A stretch of DNA of 64,000 nt from Corynebacterium urealyticum DSM 7109 (GCF_000069945.1 NC_010545.1:1240001-1304000), one strand, 5' to 3'. Counted from the stretch's first letter, positions 17,523 through 26,786 are shown. Translations and numbers: made by a program. Notes: generated by a model from the letters alone, not told the origin.

Positions 17523-19022
17523 ATGAGTAAACCTTCGGCACCGAATCTTTCCTCGAATCAGGCACCCGCAGGCGCACCAGATGGCGAGCTCGCCCAGATC
17601 GGCGTGATCGGCCTGGCGGTGATGGGGTCCAACATCGCCCGCAACTTCGCGAATCACGGCCACACCGTGGCGGTTTTCAACCGCACTTTCGCCCGCACCG
17701 AGGGCTTCATGGAGAACTTCGGCGAGCAGGGTTCTTTCATCCCAGCCGAGACTTTGGAAGCCTTCGTGGCTTCCCTCGAAAAGCCGCGCCGCGCGCTGAT
17801 TATGGTGCAGGCCGGCCCCGCCACCGATGCCATGATCGAGCAGCTCGCCGATCTCATGGACCCGGGCGACATCATCATCGATGGTGGCAACGCCCTGTAC
17901 ACGGACACGATCCGCCGCGAGAAGGAGATCTCCGCGCGCGGCCTGCACTTCGTCGGCACCGGTATCTCCGGCGGCGAGGAGGGCGCCCTGAACGGCCCGG
18001 CGATCATGCCTGGCGGCACCGCCGAGGCCTACGAGTCCCTGGGCCCGCTGCTGGAGTCCATTTCCGCGAAGGTTGATGGCGAGCCGTGCTGCGCGCACAT
18101 CGGCCCGGACGGCGCCGGCCACTTCGTCAAGATGGTCCACAACGGCATCGAGTACGCGGATATGCAGGTCATCGGCGAGGCTTACCACCTGCTGCGTTAC
18201 GGGGCGGGGCTGAGCCCGAAGGAGATCTCCGAGGTCTTCCGCGAGTGGAATACCGGCGAGCTGGAGTCCTACCTCGTGGAGATCACCGCGGAGGTCCTGG
18301 CGCAGGTCGATGCCGAAACCGGCAAGCCGCTGGTGGACATCATCGTGGACGCTGCTGGCCAGAAGGGCACGGGCCGCTGGACTGTGAAGTCCGCCTGCGA
18401 CCTGGGCATCCCGGTCACCGGTATCGGTGAGGCGGTGTTTGCCCGCGCGCTCTCCTCTGATGGCCCTGCGCGCCAGGCCGCCCAGGGCAAGCTCGCCTCC
18501 GGTGAGCTGGCTACCCCAGTGGACCCCGCCCAGCGTGCGGACTTCATCGAGGACGTCCGCCGCGCGCTGTACGCGTCGAAGATGGTCGCCTATGCCCAGG
18601 GCTTCGACCAGATCCTCGCGGGTTCGGAGGAATACGGTTGGGACGTCGACCCCCGGGACCTTGCCCGCATCTGGCGCGGTGGCTGCATCATCCGCGCCCG
18701 TTTCCTCAACCGCATCGTCGATGCCTACGAGGCTGACCGGCAGCTGCCGTCCCTGCTGCTGGATGAGTACTTCCTGGAACAGATGTCTGGTCTGGTGGAT
18801 TCGTGGCGCCGTGTCGTCGGGACCGCGACCGCCCAGGGGCACCCAGTTCCGGTGTTCGCCTCGTCGCTCTCCTACTACGACTCCCTGCGTGCCCAGCGCC
18901 TGCCGGCCGCGCTGATTCAGGGCCAGCGCGACTTCTTCGGCGCCCACACCTACGGCCGCGTGGATAAGCCTGGTGCCTTCCACACCCTCTGGTCCGGCGA
19001 CCGCAGCGAGGTCGAGGCTTAA
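17523..19022 (+). CDS. gnd: 6-phosphogluconate dehydrogenase (decarboxylating)
   Basis: 499 residues; oxidises and decarboxylates 6-phosphogluconate to ribulose-5-phosphate with NADP in the pentose phosphate pathway. It carries an extra polar N-terminus of about 25 residues before the Rossmann fold (IGVIGLAVMGSNIARNFANHGHTVAVFNRT, with the Asn-Arg-Thr typical of NADP use). Other signatures: DIIIDGGNALYTDT, GTGISGGEEGALNGPAIMPGG, catalytic Lys in HFVKMVHNGIEYADMQ, and LDEYFLEQ followed by the C-terminal SLSYYDSLRAQRLPAALIQGQRDFFGAHTYGRVDKPGAFHTLWSG. The long form (about 480-500) matches other corynebacteria. The helicase gene begins at once after its stop. Confidence 0.97.
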   Translation: MSKPSAPNLSSNQAPAGAPDGELAQIGVIGLAVMGSNIARNFANHGHTVAVFNRTFARTEGFMENFGEQGSFIPAETLEAFVASLEKPRRALIMVQAGPATDAMIEQLADLMDPGDIIIDGGNALYTDTIRREKEISARGLHFVGTGISGGEEGALNGPAIMPGGTAEAYESLGPLLESISAKVDGEPCCAHIGPDGAGHFVKMVHNGIEYADMQVIGEAYHLLRYGAGLSPKEISEVFREWNTGELESYLVEITAEVLAQVDAETGKPLVDIIVDAAGQKGTGRWTVKSACDLGIPVTGIGEAVFARALSSDGPARQAAQGKLASGELATPVDPAQRADFIEDVRRALYASKMVAYAQGFDQILAGSEEYGWDVDPRDLARIWRGGCIIRARFLNRIVDAYEADRQLPSLLLDEYFLEQMSGLVDSWRRVVGTATAQGHPVPVFASSLSYYDSLRAQRLPAALIQGQRDFFGAHTYGRVDKPGAFHTLWSGDRSEVEA

Positions 19023-20315
19023 GTGCCGTCGCCTGACCCCGAGCCGCCGTCTTCCCAGCCCGAGTTTCGATCGCTCGGGCTACCACTAGCGCTCGCCCAG
19101 TCCCTGCAGCGCGCGGGGCTGCGTGAAGCCTTTCCCATCCAGGCCAGCGTGATCCCCTCCGCCGTTGAGGGCAAGGACGTGCTGGCCAGCGCTCCGACCG
19201 GCTCGGGCAAAACGCTCGCCTTCGGGCTGCCCATGCTGGCCCGGTTGAGTTCCGGGGATCTGCCTCGTGCCACGCGGCCGGGCAATCCCCGCGGCGTGGT
19301 GCTCTGCCCCACCCGCGAACTCGCGGAACAGGTCTTCGAGAACCTGGACCCGCACGCCGCAGCGCTGGGGCTGCGAGCACTTGTCCTGGTGGGAGGGGTC
19401 AAGGTGCGGGCTAACCTCACCTCCCTCGCCCGCACGGTGGATATCGTCGTTGCCACCCCGGGCCGGCTGAACGACCTTATTGAGCGCCGAGCGATCAGCC
19501 TGGAGCACTGCGCGGTCACCGTCGTGGACGAGGCCGACCACATGGCTGACCTGGGCTTCCTTCCCCAGGTGCAGGCTATCCTCGAACGCACTCCGAGGGG
19601 CAGCCAGCGGCTGCTCTTCTCCGCGACCCTGGATGGCGAGGTCGCGGCCCTGGCCGAGGGCTGGACTCATAACCCGGTCCGCATCGAGGCCGAAGGCACA
19701 CACTCGGGCGCAACATCCGCCCCGGGCCCCACCACGGCCAGCGTGAGGCACCAGGCCGAGGTAAACGCTCGCCCCACGGGCCCTCGCCCAACTCCACGTG
19801 CAACCGAGGACCTGGCCTCCCCGGTGGAATTCCTCCTCAGCGAGGTTGCCGATAACGGTCAGCGTCAGGCAGCGGTCCGCGCGATCGCCCGCAAGGTACC
19901 CCGCGTGATTTTCTTCGTGCGTACCACTCATGCGGTGACGCGCTGGGCGAAGTACCTCTCGGCGGGCGGGATCAAAGTCTCCGCATTGCATGGTAATCGC
20001 GGCCATCAGTCCCGCCAGCGAGCGCTGGCGGACTTCCGGGAGGGCAAGGTGCGCGTGCTTGTTGCCACCGATATCGCAGCCCGGGGCATCGATGTGCCCG
20101 GCGTGCAGGCCGTCGTGCACATCGACCCACCGCGGGACCCCAAGGCGCTCGTACACCGCTCGGGCCGTACGGGCCGCGCGGGTGCGTCCGGCACGGTCGC
20201 CCTGCTTGCCTTCCCCGACCAGGTTCGCGAAGTTTCGACCATGATGCGGGCCGCTAACCTGGGCTACGAGAAAGTCGAGTCCACCAGGCTCGTCCGCCGG
20301 ATTCTCCGTGAATAA
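19023..20315 (+). CDS. DEAD-box RNA helicase
   Basis: 430 residues from a GTG immediately following the gnd stop. Motifs in order: Q motif (FPIQASVIPSAV), Walker A APTGSGKT (about 55-62), PTRELAEQ, VATPGRL, DEAD in VVDEADHM, SAT in LLFSATL, then the second RecA domain with VATDIAARGIDVPGV and HRSGRTGRAG. A linker of about 45 polar residues (239-285) separates the two domains. The short C-terminus lacks a basic RNA-binding tail, so it is of RhlE-like length. It probably remodels RNA; a specific role is not evident. It is likely cotranscribed with gnd. Confidence 0.92.
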   Translation: MPSPDPEPPSSQPEFRSLGLPLALAQSLQRAGLREAFPIQASVIPSAVEGKDVLASAPTGSGKTLAFGLPMLARLSSGDLPRATRPGNPRGVVLCPTRELAEQVFENLDPHAAALGLRALVLVGGVKVRANLTSLARTVDIVVATPGRLNDLIERRAISLEHCAVTVVDEADHMADLGFLPQVQAILERTPRGSQRLLFSATLDGEVAALAEGWTHNPVRIEAEGTHSGATSAPGPTTASVRHQAEVNARPTGPRPTPRATEDLASPVEFLLSEVADNGQRQAAVRAIARKVPRVIFFVRTTHAVTRWAKYLSAGGIKVSALHGNRGHQSRQRALADFREGKVRVLVATDIAARGIDVPGVQAVVHIDPPRDPKALVHRSGRTGRAGASGTVALLAFPDQVREVSTMMRAANLGYEKVESTRLVRRILRE

Positions 20316-20393
20316 CCACCACCGCCCCGGGTCCCCGGGGCACGCGCAACCCACCACCCACTCACTCCTCGCCAAGGACAACTTCTCAAGAAT

Positions 20394-21791
20394 ATGGACA
20401 TACTGCTGAGCATTCTCGGCCTCGCGGGCTTCATTGCACTGACCGCGGGCACCGGGCTGTTCGTCGGGATCGAGTTCGCCATCACCGGTCTCGAAAGATC
20501 GACCATCGACCAACACGTTAAGGAAAAGAAGGACGGCCCGGCACGCCTTATCCAAAAGGCTCACGGCGAGCTCTCGCTGCTGCTTTCCGGAGCCCAGCTG
20601 GGCATCACGATCACGACCCTGGCCACTGGCTTCCTCGCCGAACCGATCCTGGCGAAGTTCTTCACCCCGATGCTGGACCTATTCGGCATCCCGCACTCCG
20701 CCTCGATGGCGATCGCGCTGACCCTCGCCGTCATCCTGGCCACTGCCCTCTCCATGATCTTCGGCGAGCTAGTGCCGAAGAACTTGGCGATCACCGACCC
20801 GATCAAGGTCGCGCGCTTCACCATCCGCCCGGTGTGGGCCTTCAACCAGTTCTTCCGTGGCTTCATCTCTTGGCTGAACAACCTCGCCAACTTTGTACTG
20901 CACCGCTTCGGCATCGAGCCGGCCGACGAGCTGGCCAGCGCGCGTAGCCCGAAGGAGCTTGCCGCGATCGTGAAGTCCTCCGCCGGGACCGGCGAGTTCA
21001 CGCAGGCCAAGGCTCAGATCCTGGACCGTTCCCTGCGATTCCGGGACATCTCGGCCGACGACATCATGACGCCGCGCTCCACCGTCGAGTCGCTGGATGA
21101 AGAGGACACCGCCGACAAGCTGATCCTGCTCGCAATGGAGACCGGTCACTCTCGCTTCCCCGTCACCCGCGGCGATTTGGACGACACGATCGGCGTCGTC
21201 CATGTCAAGGACGCGGTCGCGCTGCAGCCGGAGCGGCTGGCGACGACCACCGTCAAGCGTCTCGCCCGCCCCGTCCCCACCGTCCCAGAAAGCCTGGGCG
21301 GGGAGGCCGTCCTGCAGAGCGTGCGTTCCGCCGGTTCGCAGCTCATCCTCGTCGCGGACGAGTACGGCGGCACCTCCGGCATCATCACTATCGAGGACGT
21401 CGTCGAGGAAATCGTCGGCGAGGTCTGGGATGAATACGACGATAAGGACGAGGACGCCGAGGTCCGCCGCACCGGGCAGATGTGGGAGATGTCCGGCTTG
21501 GTCCGTACCGACGAGATCTTCGAGGAGGTCGGCTACACCGCCCCGGACGGCCCCTACGAGACCCTCGGTGGGCTCGTGATGTCGGCCCTGGGCAGGGTGC
21601 CGCAGGAGGGCGACCAGGTGGTCCTCCCCCGCTCCGAGCGGGAACTCCGGGACTCGTTTGAAAGCGGTCTGAACAACCGCTGGTTGGCCCGCGTGATCTC
21701 GATGGATAAACACCGCGTCGACCGGGTGATCCTGAGCCCGATCACCGAGGAGCAGGCCGCAGAGTACATCGACGAGGAGGGTGAGAACTAA
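20394..21791 (+). CDS. CNNM/HlyC-CorC family transporter-associated protein (first copy)
   Basis: 465 residues. Order: DUF21 membrane domain (about 1-185, with helices such as GFIALTAGTGLFVGIEFAI and the IFGELVPKNLAI motif), two CBS domains (about 205-330, beginning ILDRSLRFRDISADDIMTPRS and containing DTIGVVHVKDAV and EYGGTSGIITIEDVVEEIVGEVWDEYD), and a C-terminal CorC/HlyC transporter-associated domain (about 350-440). The family is proposed to handle Mg2+/Co2+ efflux. The second, shorter paralogue starts within the last base of this gene (ATGGG overlapping TAA), so the two form a coupled pair. Confidence 0.92.
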   Translation: MDILLSILGLAGFIALTAGTGLFVGIEFAITGLERSTIDQHVKEKKDGPARLIQKAHGELSLLLSGAQLGITITTLATGFLAEPILAKFFTPMLDLFGIPHSASMAIALTLAVILATALSMIFGELVPKNLAITDPIKVARFTIRPVWAFNQFFRGFISWLNNLANFVLHRFGIEPADELASARSPKELAAIVKSSAGTGEFTQAKAQILDRSLRFRDISADDIMTPRSTVESLDEEDTADKLILLAMETGHSRFPVTRGDLDDTIGVVHVKDAVALQPERLATTTVKRLARPVPTVPESLGGEAVLQSVRSAGSQLILVADEYGGTSGIITIEDVVEEIVGEVWDEYDDKDEDAEVRRTGQMWEMSGLVRTDEIFEEVGYTAPDGPYETLGGLVMSALGRVPQEGDQVVLPRSERELRDSFESGLNNRWLARVISMDKHRVDRVILSPITEEQAAEYIDEEGEN

Positions 21792-22825
21792 TGGGTGATT
21801 TGTGGGGCATTCTTCTTGCCGCTTTTCTGATCCTGGTCAACGCCTTCTTCGTGGCGGTGGAGTTCGCGCTGATCTCCTCCCGCAAGGACCGCCTGGACTC
21901 GATGATCGCCTCGGGTAACCAGCGGGCGAAGAAGGTCCGCTACGCCGTCGAGCATCTGACCATCATGCTGGCGGGCGCGCAGTTCGGTATCACCATCGCC
22001 TCCGTCCTGTTGGGCATGATCGGCGAGCCGGCGATCGCCCACCTCATCGAGGCCCCGCTGGCGGCTCTGGGGCTGCCGGAGAGTTTCGTCCACCCGATCG
22101 GCTTTACCATTGCGCTGCTGCTGATCACGATGCTGCACATCGTGCTGGGCGAGATGGTGCCGAAGAATATCGCGCTCGCTGGACCGGAGACGGTGGGTAC
22201 GTACCTGGTTCTGCCGCACCTGGCATTCGTTAAGGTCACGCACCCGATCATGGTCGTGCTGAACTGGATGGCCCGCACCGTGCTGCACGCCTTCGGTGTC
22301 GAGCAGAAGGATGAGCTGGACTCCACGGTCTCGCCGCACGAGTTGGCGAACATGATCGCGGAGTCCCGTTCCGAGGGGCTGATCGCCGCCGACGAGGCGG
22401 ACCGCATCTCCAACGCTTTGGCTAGTTCCCGCCGCGCGATGGGCGAGGTCCTCATCCCCCGTGAGGATGTCTACGCCCTGCCCTTCGGTGCGTCCGGACC
22501 GACGGTCATGGAGGTGCACCGGGCGGTGGTGGAGACGGGTTTTTCCCGCTTCCCTGTCGCCGATTCGAACGGCACCTGGTTGGGTTACGTGCACGTCAAG
22601 GACGCGCTGGACGACTTCCTCGCCGACCGCGACGTCGCCGTCCCCATCCGCCCGCTGATCACCGTGACGAGCACGCAGAACTTCGACCTGGCGATGCGCG
22701 CGATGCGCGTGAACTCCTCGCACGTGGCCGCGGTCGTGGAGAACGGGCGCACCATCGGTCTGGTGATGCTGGAGGACATCATCGAGGAGCTCGTGGGCAC
22801 TGTCCGCGACTGGACCCACGACTAG
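21791..22825 (+). CDS. CNNM/HlyC-CorC family protein (second, shorter copy)
   Basis: 344 residues; DUF21 membrane domain (about 1-180, VNAFFVAVEFALISSRKDRLDS and LGEMVPKNIALAGPETV) plus two CBS domains (about 205-335) ending EDIIEELVGTVRDWTHD. The C-terminal CorC domain of its upstream partner is missing, so the pair has one long and one short subunit, a layout common in actinobacteria. The ATG overlaps the previous stop. Likely a membrane heteromer with its neighbour in divalent-cation export or sensing; this is inferred from family and adjacency only. Confidence 0.92.
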   Translation: MGDLWGILLAAFLILVNAFFVAVEFALISSRKDRLDSMIASGNQRAKKVRYAVEHLTIMLAGAQFGITIASVLLGMIGEPAIAHLIEAPLAALGLPESFVHPIGFTIALLLITMLHIVLGEMVPKNIALAGPETVGTYLVLPHLAFVKVTHPIMVVLNWMARTVLHAFGVEQKDELDSTVSPHELANMIAESRSEGLIAADEADRISNALASSRRAMGEVLIPREDVYALPFGASGPTVMEVHRAVVETGFSRFPVADSNGTWLGYVHVKDALDDFLADRDVAVPIRPLITVTSTQNFDLAMRAMRVNSSHVAAVVENGRTIGLVMLEDIIEELVGTVRDWTHD

Positions 22826-22871
22826 AAGCACTAGATCCACCCGAAGAGAAGAGGAGGCAGCGAAGGCCTGT

Positions 22872-23819
22872 ATGGCTTCTGATACGCAGTTATCCCCCAC
22901 TCGCCCGGCCGAGCGTGTCCTGGGTTGGGCTGAGTGGCAGGCTCGCGAGGTTGCCCACATTCAGCGGGTGGAGTCTCTGACCGCAGCACACCAGGCGCGC
23001 CGCAAGCAGGGTCAACGCCACCCGGTGTGGGACTTCCTCTTCAGCTACTACCCGGTGACCCCTGGGAAGCTGAAGAAGTGGCACCCGGGGCTGGGCACGG
23101 CACTGGAGATCCGCCCTGACGACTCGGTGGAGGGCTTGCCGCAGGTGAAGGATTTCTACCACCGCGTTGGGGATACCTGGCGGCTGGATCCGGCGGCGTT
23201 TCTGGCGCGCCGGGGCGAGACCGCCCGGTTCATCCAGCGGCTACTCGCTGCGACGGCTGCCCGACCCGCGGTCTTAAGCTGCTTCGGCCTGCACGAGTGG
23301 GCGATGGTCTACCGCGATACCCCGCGACACCCGGAGCCGCTTCGGCTGGGAGCAGCAGGAACCAATGAGGTGGTGGAGGCGCATGAACTGAAGTGCACTC
23401 ATTACGACGCTTTCCGCTTCTTCACCCCGGCCTCCACCCCGATGAACACCAACCAGCTTTCGCGGGAAAGCCAGGAGTTCTTTGAACAGCCAGGCTGCCT
23501 GCACGCGGGCATGGACCTGTACAAGTGGGCGACCAAGTTGGGCCCGGTGGTGCCGGGCGAGCTGTGGGTGGACTGCTTCGAGCTGGCGCGGGACTTCCGC
23601 CAGCTGGATATGGAGGCCAGCCCCTATGACCTGCGGGAATGGGGTTTCGAGCCAGTGCGCATCGAAACCGCCGAGGGCAAGGCGGAGTACGTCCGCCGCC
23701 AGCGGGAGCTGACCGGCAGGGCCCAGGAGCTGCGCGGCAAGCTGCTGGAGCTTCTGGATCTGCTGCTCAGCCACGAGGATCACCCCCGGCGGGCAGGGCA
23801 GGACGCGCCGGGCACGTGA
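22872..23819 (+). CDS. conserved actinobacterial protein, sometimes named 3-methyladenine DNA glycosylase
   Basis: 315 residues with no signal or membrane segment. It is conserved in corynebacteria and mycobacteria and often carries the name 3-methyladenine DNA glycosylase, but I see no helix-hairpin-helix plus catalytic Asp to support that. Recognisable blocks: WDFLFSYYPVTPGKLKKWHPG (about 52-72), SCFGLHEWAMVYR (about 136-148), KCTHYDAFRFFTPASTPMN (about 174-192) and CLHAGMDLYKWATKLGP (about 211-227). The conserved His, Cys and Asp residues in these blocks suggest a metal site or an enzyme. It lies between the CNNM pair and the VWA protein on the same strand. Confidence 0.7.
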   Translation: MASDTQLSPTRPAERVLGWAEWQAREVAHIQRVESLTAAHQARRKQGQRHPVWDFLFSYYPVTPGKLKKWHPGLGTALEIRPDDSVEGLPQVKDFYHRVGDTWRLDPAAFLARRGETARFIQRLLAATAARPAVLSCFGLHEWAMVYRDTPRHPEPLRLGAAGTNEVVEAHELKCTHYDAFRFFTPASTPMNTNQLSRESQEFFEQPGCLHAGMDLYKWATKLGPVVPGELWVDCFELARDFRQLDMEASPYDLREWGFEPVRIETAEGKAEYVRRQRELTGRAQELRGKLLELLDLLLSHEDHPRRAGQDAPGT

Positions 23820-23883
23820 TCCGGGTTCGGGGTGGGATGGGCTGCACTAAACTGAAGGTTTAAACACGATTTTTGGAGGGTCG

Positions 23884-25125
23884 ATGGCGCGTCACGCGAG
23901 TGGTGAGAATAACTTCAAGGTCGCAGGGTGGGTCTGGGCCGTGTTGATCGCGGTCGTGCTGGTCACTGCGCTGATCATCGGCTGGTCGGCGGTGTCGAAG
24001 AATAACCAGACCAGCGTGGCCGCTGAGGAGTGCGCGGAAGGCGATTACGAGCTGAGCGTCTGGGCCGCACCCCAAGCCAAGGCGGCGGCTGAGGAGCTCG
24101 CGAAGGCATATAACGATGCCGACCGGATCGTCGCTGATCACTGCGTCACCGCCTCCATCTCTGAGGTCGCGGACCGCGACGGCCTGTCCAAGCTGGACTC
24201 CGAGGTCCCTGCAGCATGGGTCCCGGAGGACGTCGCGGCCGTCCTCCCAGCCGCGAAGGATCACGGCGTGCGAGCCGCTGGTAATGACGTCCCGAACGTG
24301 GGCGAGCCGGCTCGTCCGGTGCTCCGCTTGGAGGCCGGCGACCGCGTGCCAGAGCTTGGGCAACGAGCAGCCTCGGACTTCACCAGCTTCGCAGTTGAAG
24401 AGCAGAAGCTGCCGAGCACCAAGGTTGCTGAGCTCACCGGTGACAAGGCGAAGGACACCGAGGACGGCAAGGACAAGAAGGACCAGAAGGACGCGCAGGC
24501 CAAGGACGCTAAGAAGGATAAGGATGCGGCGAAGAAGCCAGCTTTGGCCCGTGGCACGGACGTGACCTTCCTGCTGGATACCTCCGACGCGATGGGGGTC
24601 GTCGAGGGTGATGCCCGCCGCCTCGACGTGGTGCGTGGTGCGCTGCACTCAGCCTTCCAGCGCGTTGGGGACAACGAGGGTGCGGTGAGCCTGTGGAACT
24701 ACTCTTCCCAGCTCTCCCCCGGCGCCCGCACCCCCTACCGCGTGAATGTCGACCTTTCCGCCCGTGACGGTGGGGCGGCCGCCGGTGCGGTGCTGGACCA
24801 GCTGAATGTTGGCGGCGGCAACCACGCAAACGTTTCCATCTCGGCGGCGCACAAGGCGGCGGTGGATTCCGCTGCGGCCGGCTCTGGGAAGCCGGCGGGT
24901 CGCATGGTGGTGGTGCTGGCCGGTAAGAACCAGGACGAGCTCTCCGTGGAGCAGCTGAAGGCCCAGCTGGCTGCGGCCAACCCGCAGGTGCGTGTGGACA
25001 TCGTGGGTATCGGTGGCGATGTCGCTGCAGACGAGCTCGCGCGGATCGCGGAGGCGACGGGTGGAAAGTTCTACCCCGCCCGCGACGCAAAGGCCGTGGA
25101 CGGGGTATTGAAGGGTATTGTTTAA
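23884..25125 (+). CDS. membrane-anchored substrate-binding/VWA-domain protein
   Basis: 413 residues, ATG preceded by GGAGGGTCG. One membrane segment at about 15-37 (WVWAVLIAVVLVTALIIGW) anchors an extracellular part. That part starts with a small domain resembling the end of a periplasmic-binding fold (about 50-160), then a linker of about 45 residues very rich in Lys, Asp and Ala (195-225), and a VWA domain from about 228 (VTFLLDTSDAMG). The MIDAS motif is DTSDA rather than DxSxS, so metal binding may be altered. Other corynebacteria encode similar proteins; the partner is unknown. Confidence 0.75.
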   Translation: MARHASGENNFKVAGWVWAVLIAVVLVTALIIGWSAVSKNNQTSVAAEECAEGDYELSVWAAPQAKAAAEELAKAYNDADRIVADHCVTASISEVADRDGLSKLDSEVPAAWVPEDVAAVLPAAKDHGVRAAGNDVPNVGEPARPVLRLEAGDRVPELGQRAASDFTSFAVEEQKLPSTKVAELTGDKAKDTEDGKDKKDQKDAQAKDAKKDKDAAKKPALARGTDVTFLLDTSDAMGVVEGDARRLDVVRGALHSAFQRVGDNEGAVSLWNYSSQLSPGARTPYRVNVDLSARDGGAAAGAVLDQLNVGGGNHANVSISAAHKAAVDSAAAGSGKPAGRMVVVLAGKNQDELSVEQLKAQLAAANPQVRVDIVGIGGDVAADELARIAEATGGKFYPARDAKAVDGVLKGIV

Positions 25126-25248
25126 GCCCCGCTGCGGTCAGGGGGCAGCGAGGCTTGGGGGTTCTCGAGCGGCTGGGGCCTAGCGTTTAGGCCGCCGCAG
25201 CCTGAGGTCCCGCGTGGTCGAATTCGACGCCACGGACTTCGATGGCTC

Positions 25249-25782
25249 TTAGGCCAGGCGACGGCGGCGACGACGCTCAGCGAGCTCATCGATCGCCGGG
25301 TCCTGGGAAATCTTCTCGGAAGGGAAGCTCGTGATATCGCCGCTGAGCTCCTTCATCAGACCAGGAACGGCAATGCCGAACACGCCCTGGCCACCATTGA
25401 GCAGGTCGATGACCTCCTCGGAGGAACGGCACTCATAAACGGTCGCACCATCGGAGACGAGGGTCAGGCCGGCGAGGTCGTCCACGCCGAGGTTCTCCAG
25501 CTTGCTGACTGCCTTGCGGATGTTCTGCAGGGAGATGCCGGTATCGAGCAGTCCCTTGACGATCTTCAGCACGAGGATGTCACGGAAGGAGTACAGGCGC
25601 TGGGAACCGGAGCCGGAGGCGTTGCGGATGGAGGGCTTCACCAGGTCGGTGCGCGCCCAGTAGTCGAGCTGACGGTAAGTAATACCTGCGACCTGGCATG
25701 CGATGGGCACGCGGTAGCCCACCTCATAGTCTGGCCCGTGCACATCGAAGAGTGCATCCTGCTGGCCTTCGTTCGTACCCAT
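25249..25782 (-). CDS. MerR family transcriptional regulator
   Basis: 177 residues. The MerR helix-turn-helix is at about 24-55 (YRVPIACQVAGITYRQLDYWARTDLVKPSIR), followed by the wing (SGSQRLYSFRDILVLKIVKGLLDTGISLQNIRKAV) and a small effector-like part. The C-terminus is strongly basic (ERRRRRRLA). In C. glutamicum and mycobacteria a MerR protein of this kind lies just after OdhI/GarA-FtsR with one small DUF151-type gene between; here that gene is absent and 255 bp separate it from ftsR. A good SigA-type promoter and palindromes precede it, so it is transcribed on its own. Confidence 0.9.
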   Translation of the reverse strand: MGTNEGQQDALFDVHGPDYEVGYRVPIACQVAGITYRQLDYWARTDLVKPSIRNASGSGSQRLYSFRDILVLKIVKGLLDTGISLQNIRKAVSKLENLGVDDLAGLTLVSDGATVYECRSSEEVIDLLNGGQGVFGIAVPGLMKELSGDITSFPSEKISQDPAIDELAERRRRRRLA

Positions 25783-25830
25783 TCGCTTCTCCTGACCGTG
25801 GCCGCTTATGCGGTCCCTCTTGCTAGTTAA

Positions 25831-25858
25831 AGAATAGCCGGGTCGGCGGACACGTCAA
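25831..25858 (-). promoter_or_regulatory. SigA-type promoter of the MerR gene
   Basis: Read on the - strand: -35 TTGACG (25858-25853), a 16-bp spacer, and -10 TATTCT (25836-25831). The start would be near 25824, about 40 bases before the start codon. Confidence 0.6.
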
Positions 25859-25867
25859 CCGCAAACC

Positions 25868-25935
25868 CTTAAGTTCAAGTTCAAGGTTAACATTAACATC
25901 CACAACAAACGACACATGTGTAACAACACGCGTGT
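25868..25935. promoter_or_regulatory. cluster of short repeats and palindromes upstream of the MerR gene
   Basis: From 25868 there are tandem hexamer-like repeats (CTTAAG TTCAAG TTCAAG GTTAAC ATTAAC). From 25912 there are two perfect 10-bp palindromes, ACACATGTGT (25912-25921) and ACACGCGTGT (25926-25935), with centres 14 bp apart. They lie just upstream of the -35 box, and look like operators for a dimeric regulator. Which protein binds is unknown; the two MerR proteins are the obvious candidates. Confidence 0.4.
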
Positions 25936-25979
25936 CAGATAACTTTTGTTTCCCCCGGATTAGTCCCCGACCAAAAGCT

Positions 25980-26022
25980 AAGGCCCGCGCCCCTCCCCTT
26001 GCGGGAGGTCGGCGCGGGCCCA
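25980..26022 (-). terminator. Rho-independent terminator after ftsR
   Basis: A stem with a perfect 10-bp outer part (GGCCCGCGCC and its complement) continued by CCTCCC/GGGAGG lies 15 bases after the ftsR stop on the - strand and is followed by a short T-rich stretch. Confidence 0.75.
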
Positions 26023-26037
26023 AAAGCTCTAGAGAAT

Positions 26038-26781
26038 CTAGTCGAGGTTGCCCTTCACGATGGCGGCGTTAAGAGAGAGCAACAGCGCAGAGACCTCGCG
26101 AGCCGTTTCCGCGGAGCGCTGGCGCGCGTTTTCGTCGCGGGCGTGCTTCAGCGGATCAGAAACGCGGGAGACCAGGTCGAGCTGGCGGTGCGCGATGGTC
26201 ATCATGGCCTTCAGGTGGCGGCCGTCGAGGCCGAACTCGCTGAGCCGGTCCGCCAGCTGCACGATCGTAATGTCGTCCACGCTGAAGAAACCGGACTGGT
26301 CGGCCATGACCAGGCCGAGGCGGATCAGGCTACCGGTGAAGGAGTCCTCCACACCAGCACGCGCCGTCAGGTCCGCACGCGTCAGGCGGCGTGGCTCCGA
26401 GGTGCGGAACTGCTCCGCGGACATCGCACCGGCGATCTGGCGCTTGGCGTAGACCGGGGTGACCTTCCCGGCGTCCATCGCATCGAGCTGCTCCTTGATG
26501 ACCTTCAGCGGCAGGTAGTTATCACGCTGGTGGGTCAGGATGTAGCGCAGACGCTGGATGTCCTCCGGGGAGAAGCGGCGGTAGCCGGACTGGCTACGGC
26601 GAGGGGTGATGAGCCCCTCGGACTCCAGGAAGCGGATCTTGGAGACCGTCACATCCGGGAAGTCCGGCTTCAGCTGCTTCAGCACATCGCCAATGGAGGC
26701 GGTGGGAAGCACCTTCTCCCCGGTCTGCGCCGGGTTCTGCTCGAGCAGCTTTTTCGCTGCGTTGCCTTCTTGTGCCGCCAC
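26038..26781 (-). CDS. ftsR: MerR-type regulator FtsR
   Basis: 247 residues. After a short N-terminal extension, the MerR DNA-binding domain occupies about 27-100 (SIGDVLKQLKPDFPDVTVSKIRFLESEGLITPRRSQSGYRRFSPEDIQRLRYIL). The C-terminal part (about 140-245) is helical and has no known ligand pocket. This is the orthologue of the regulator next to OdhI that activates ftsZ in C. glutamicum and of mycobacterial Rv1828. It lies 5 bp after odhI on the same strand, so the two are cotranscribed. The terminator just after it ends the transcript. Confidence 0.9.
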   Translation of the reverse strand: MAAQEGNAAKKLLEQNPAQTGEKVLPTASIGDVLKQLKPDFPDVTVSKIRFLESEGLITPRRSQSGYRRFSPEDIQRLRYILTHQRDNYLPLKVIKEQLDAMDAGKVTPVYAKRQIAGAMSAEQFRTSEPRRLTRADLTARAGVEDSFTGSLIRLGLVMADQSGFFSVDDITIVQLADRLSEFGLDGRHLKAMMTIAHRQLDLVSRVSDPLKHARDENARQRSAETAREVSALLLSLNAAIVKGNLD

Positions 26782-26786
26782 GAGTT

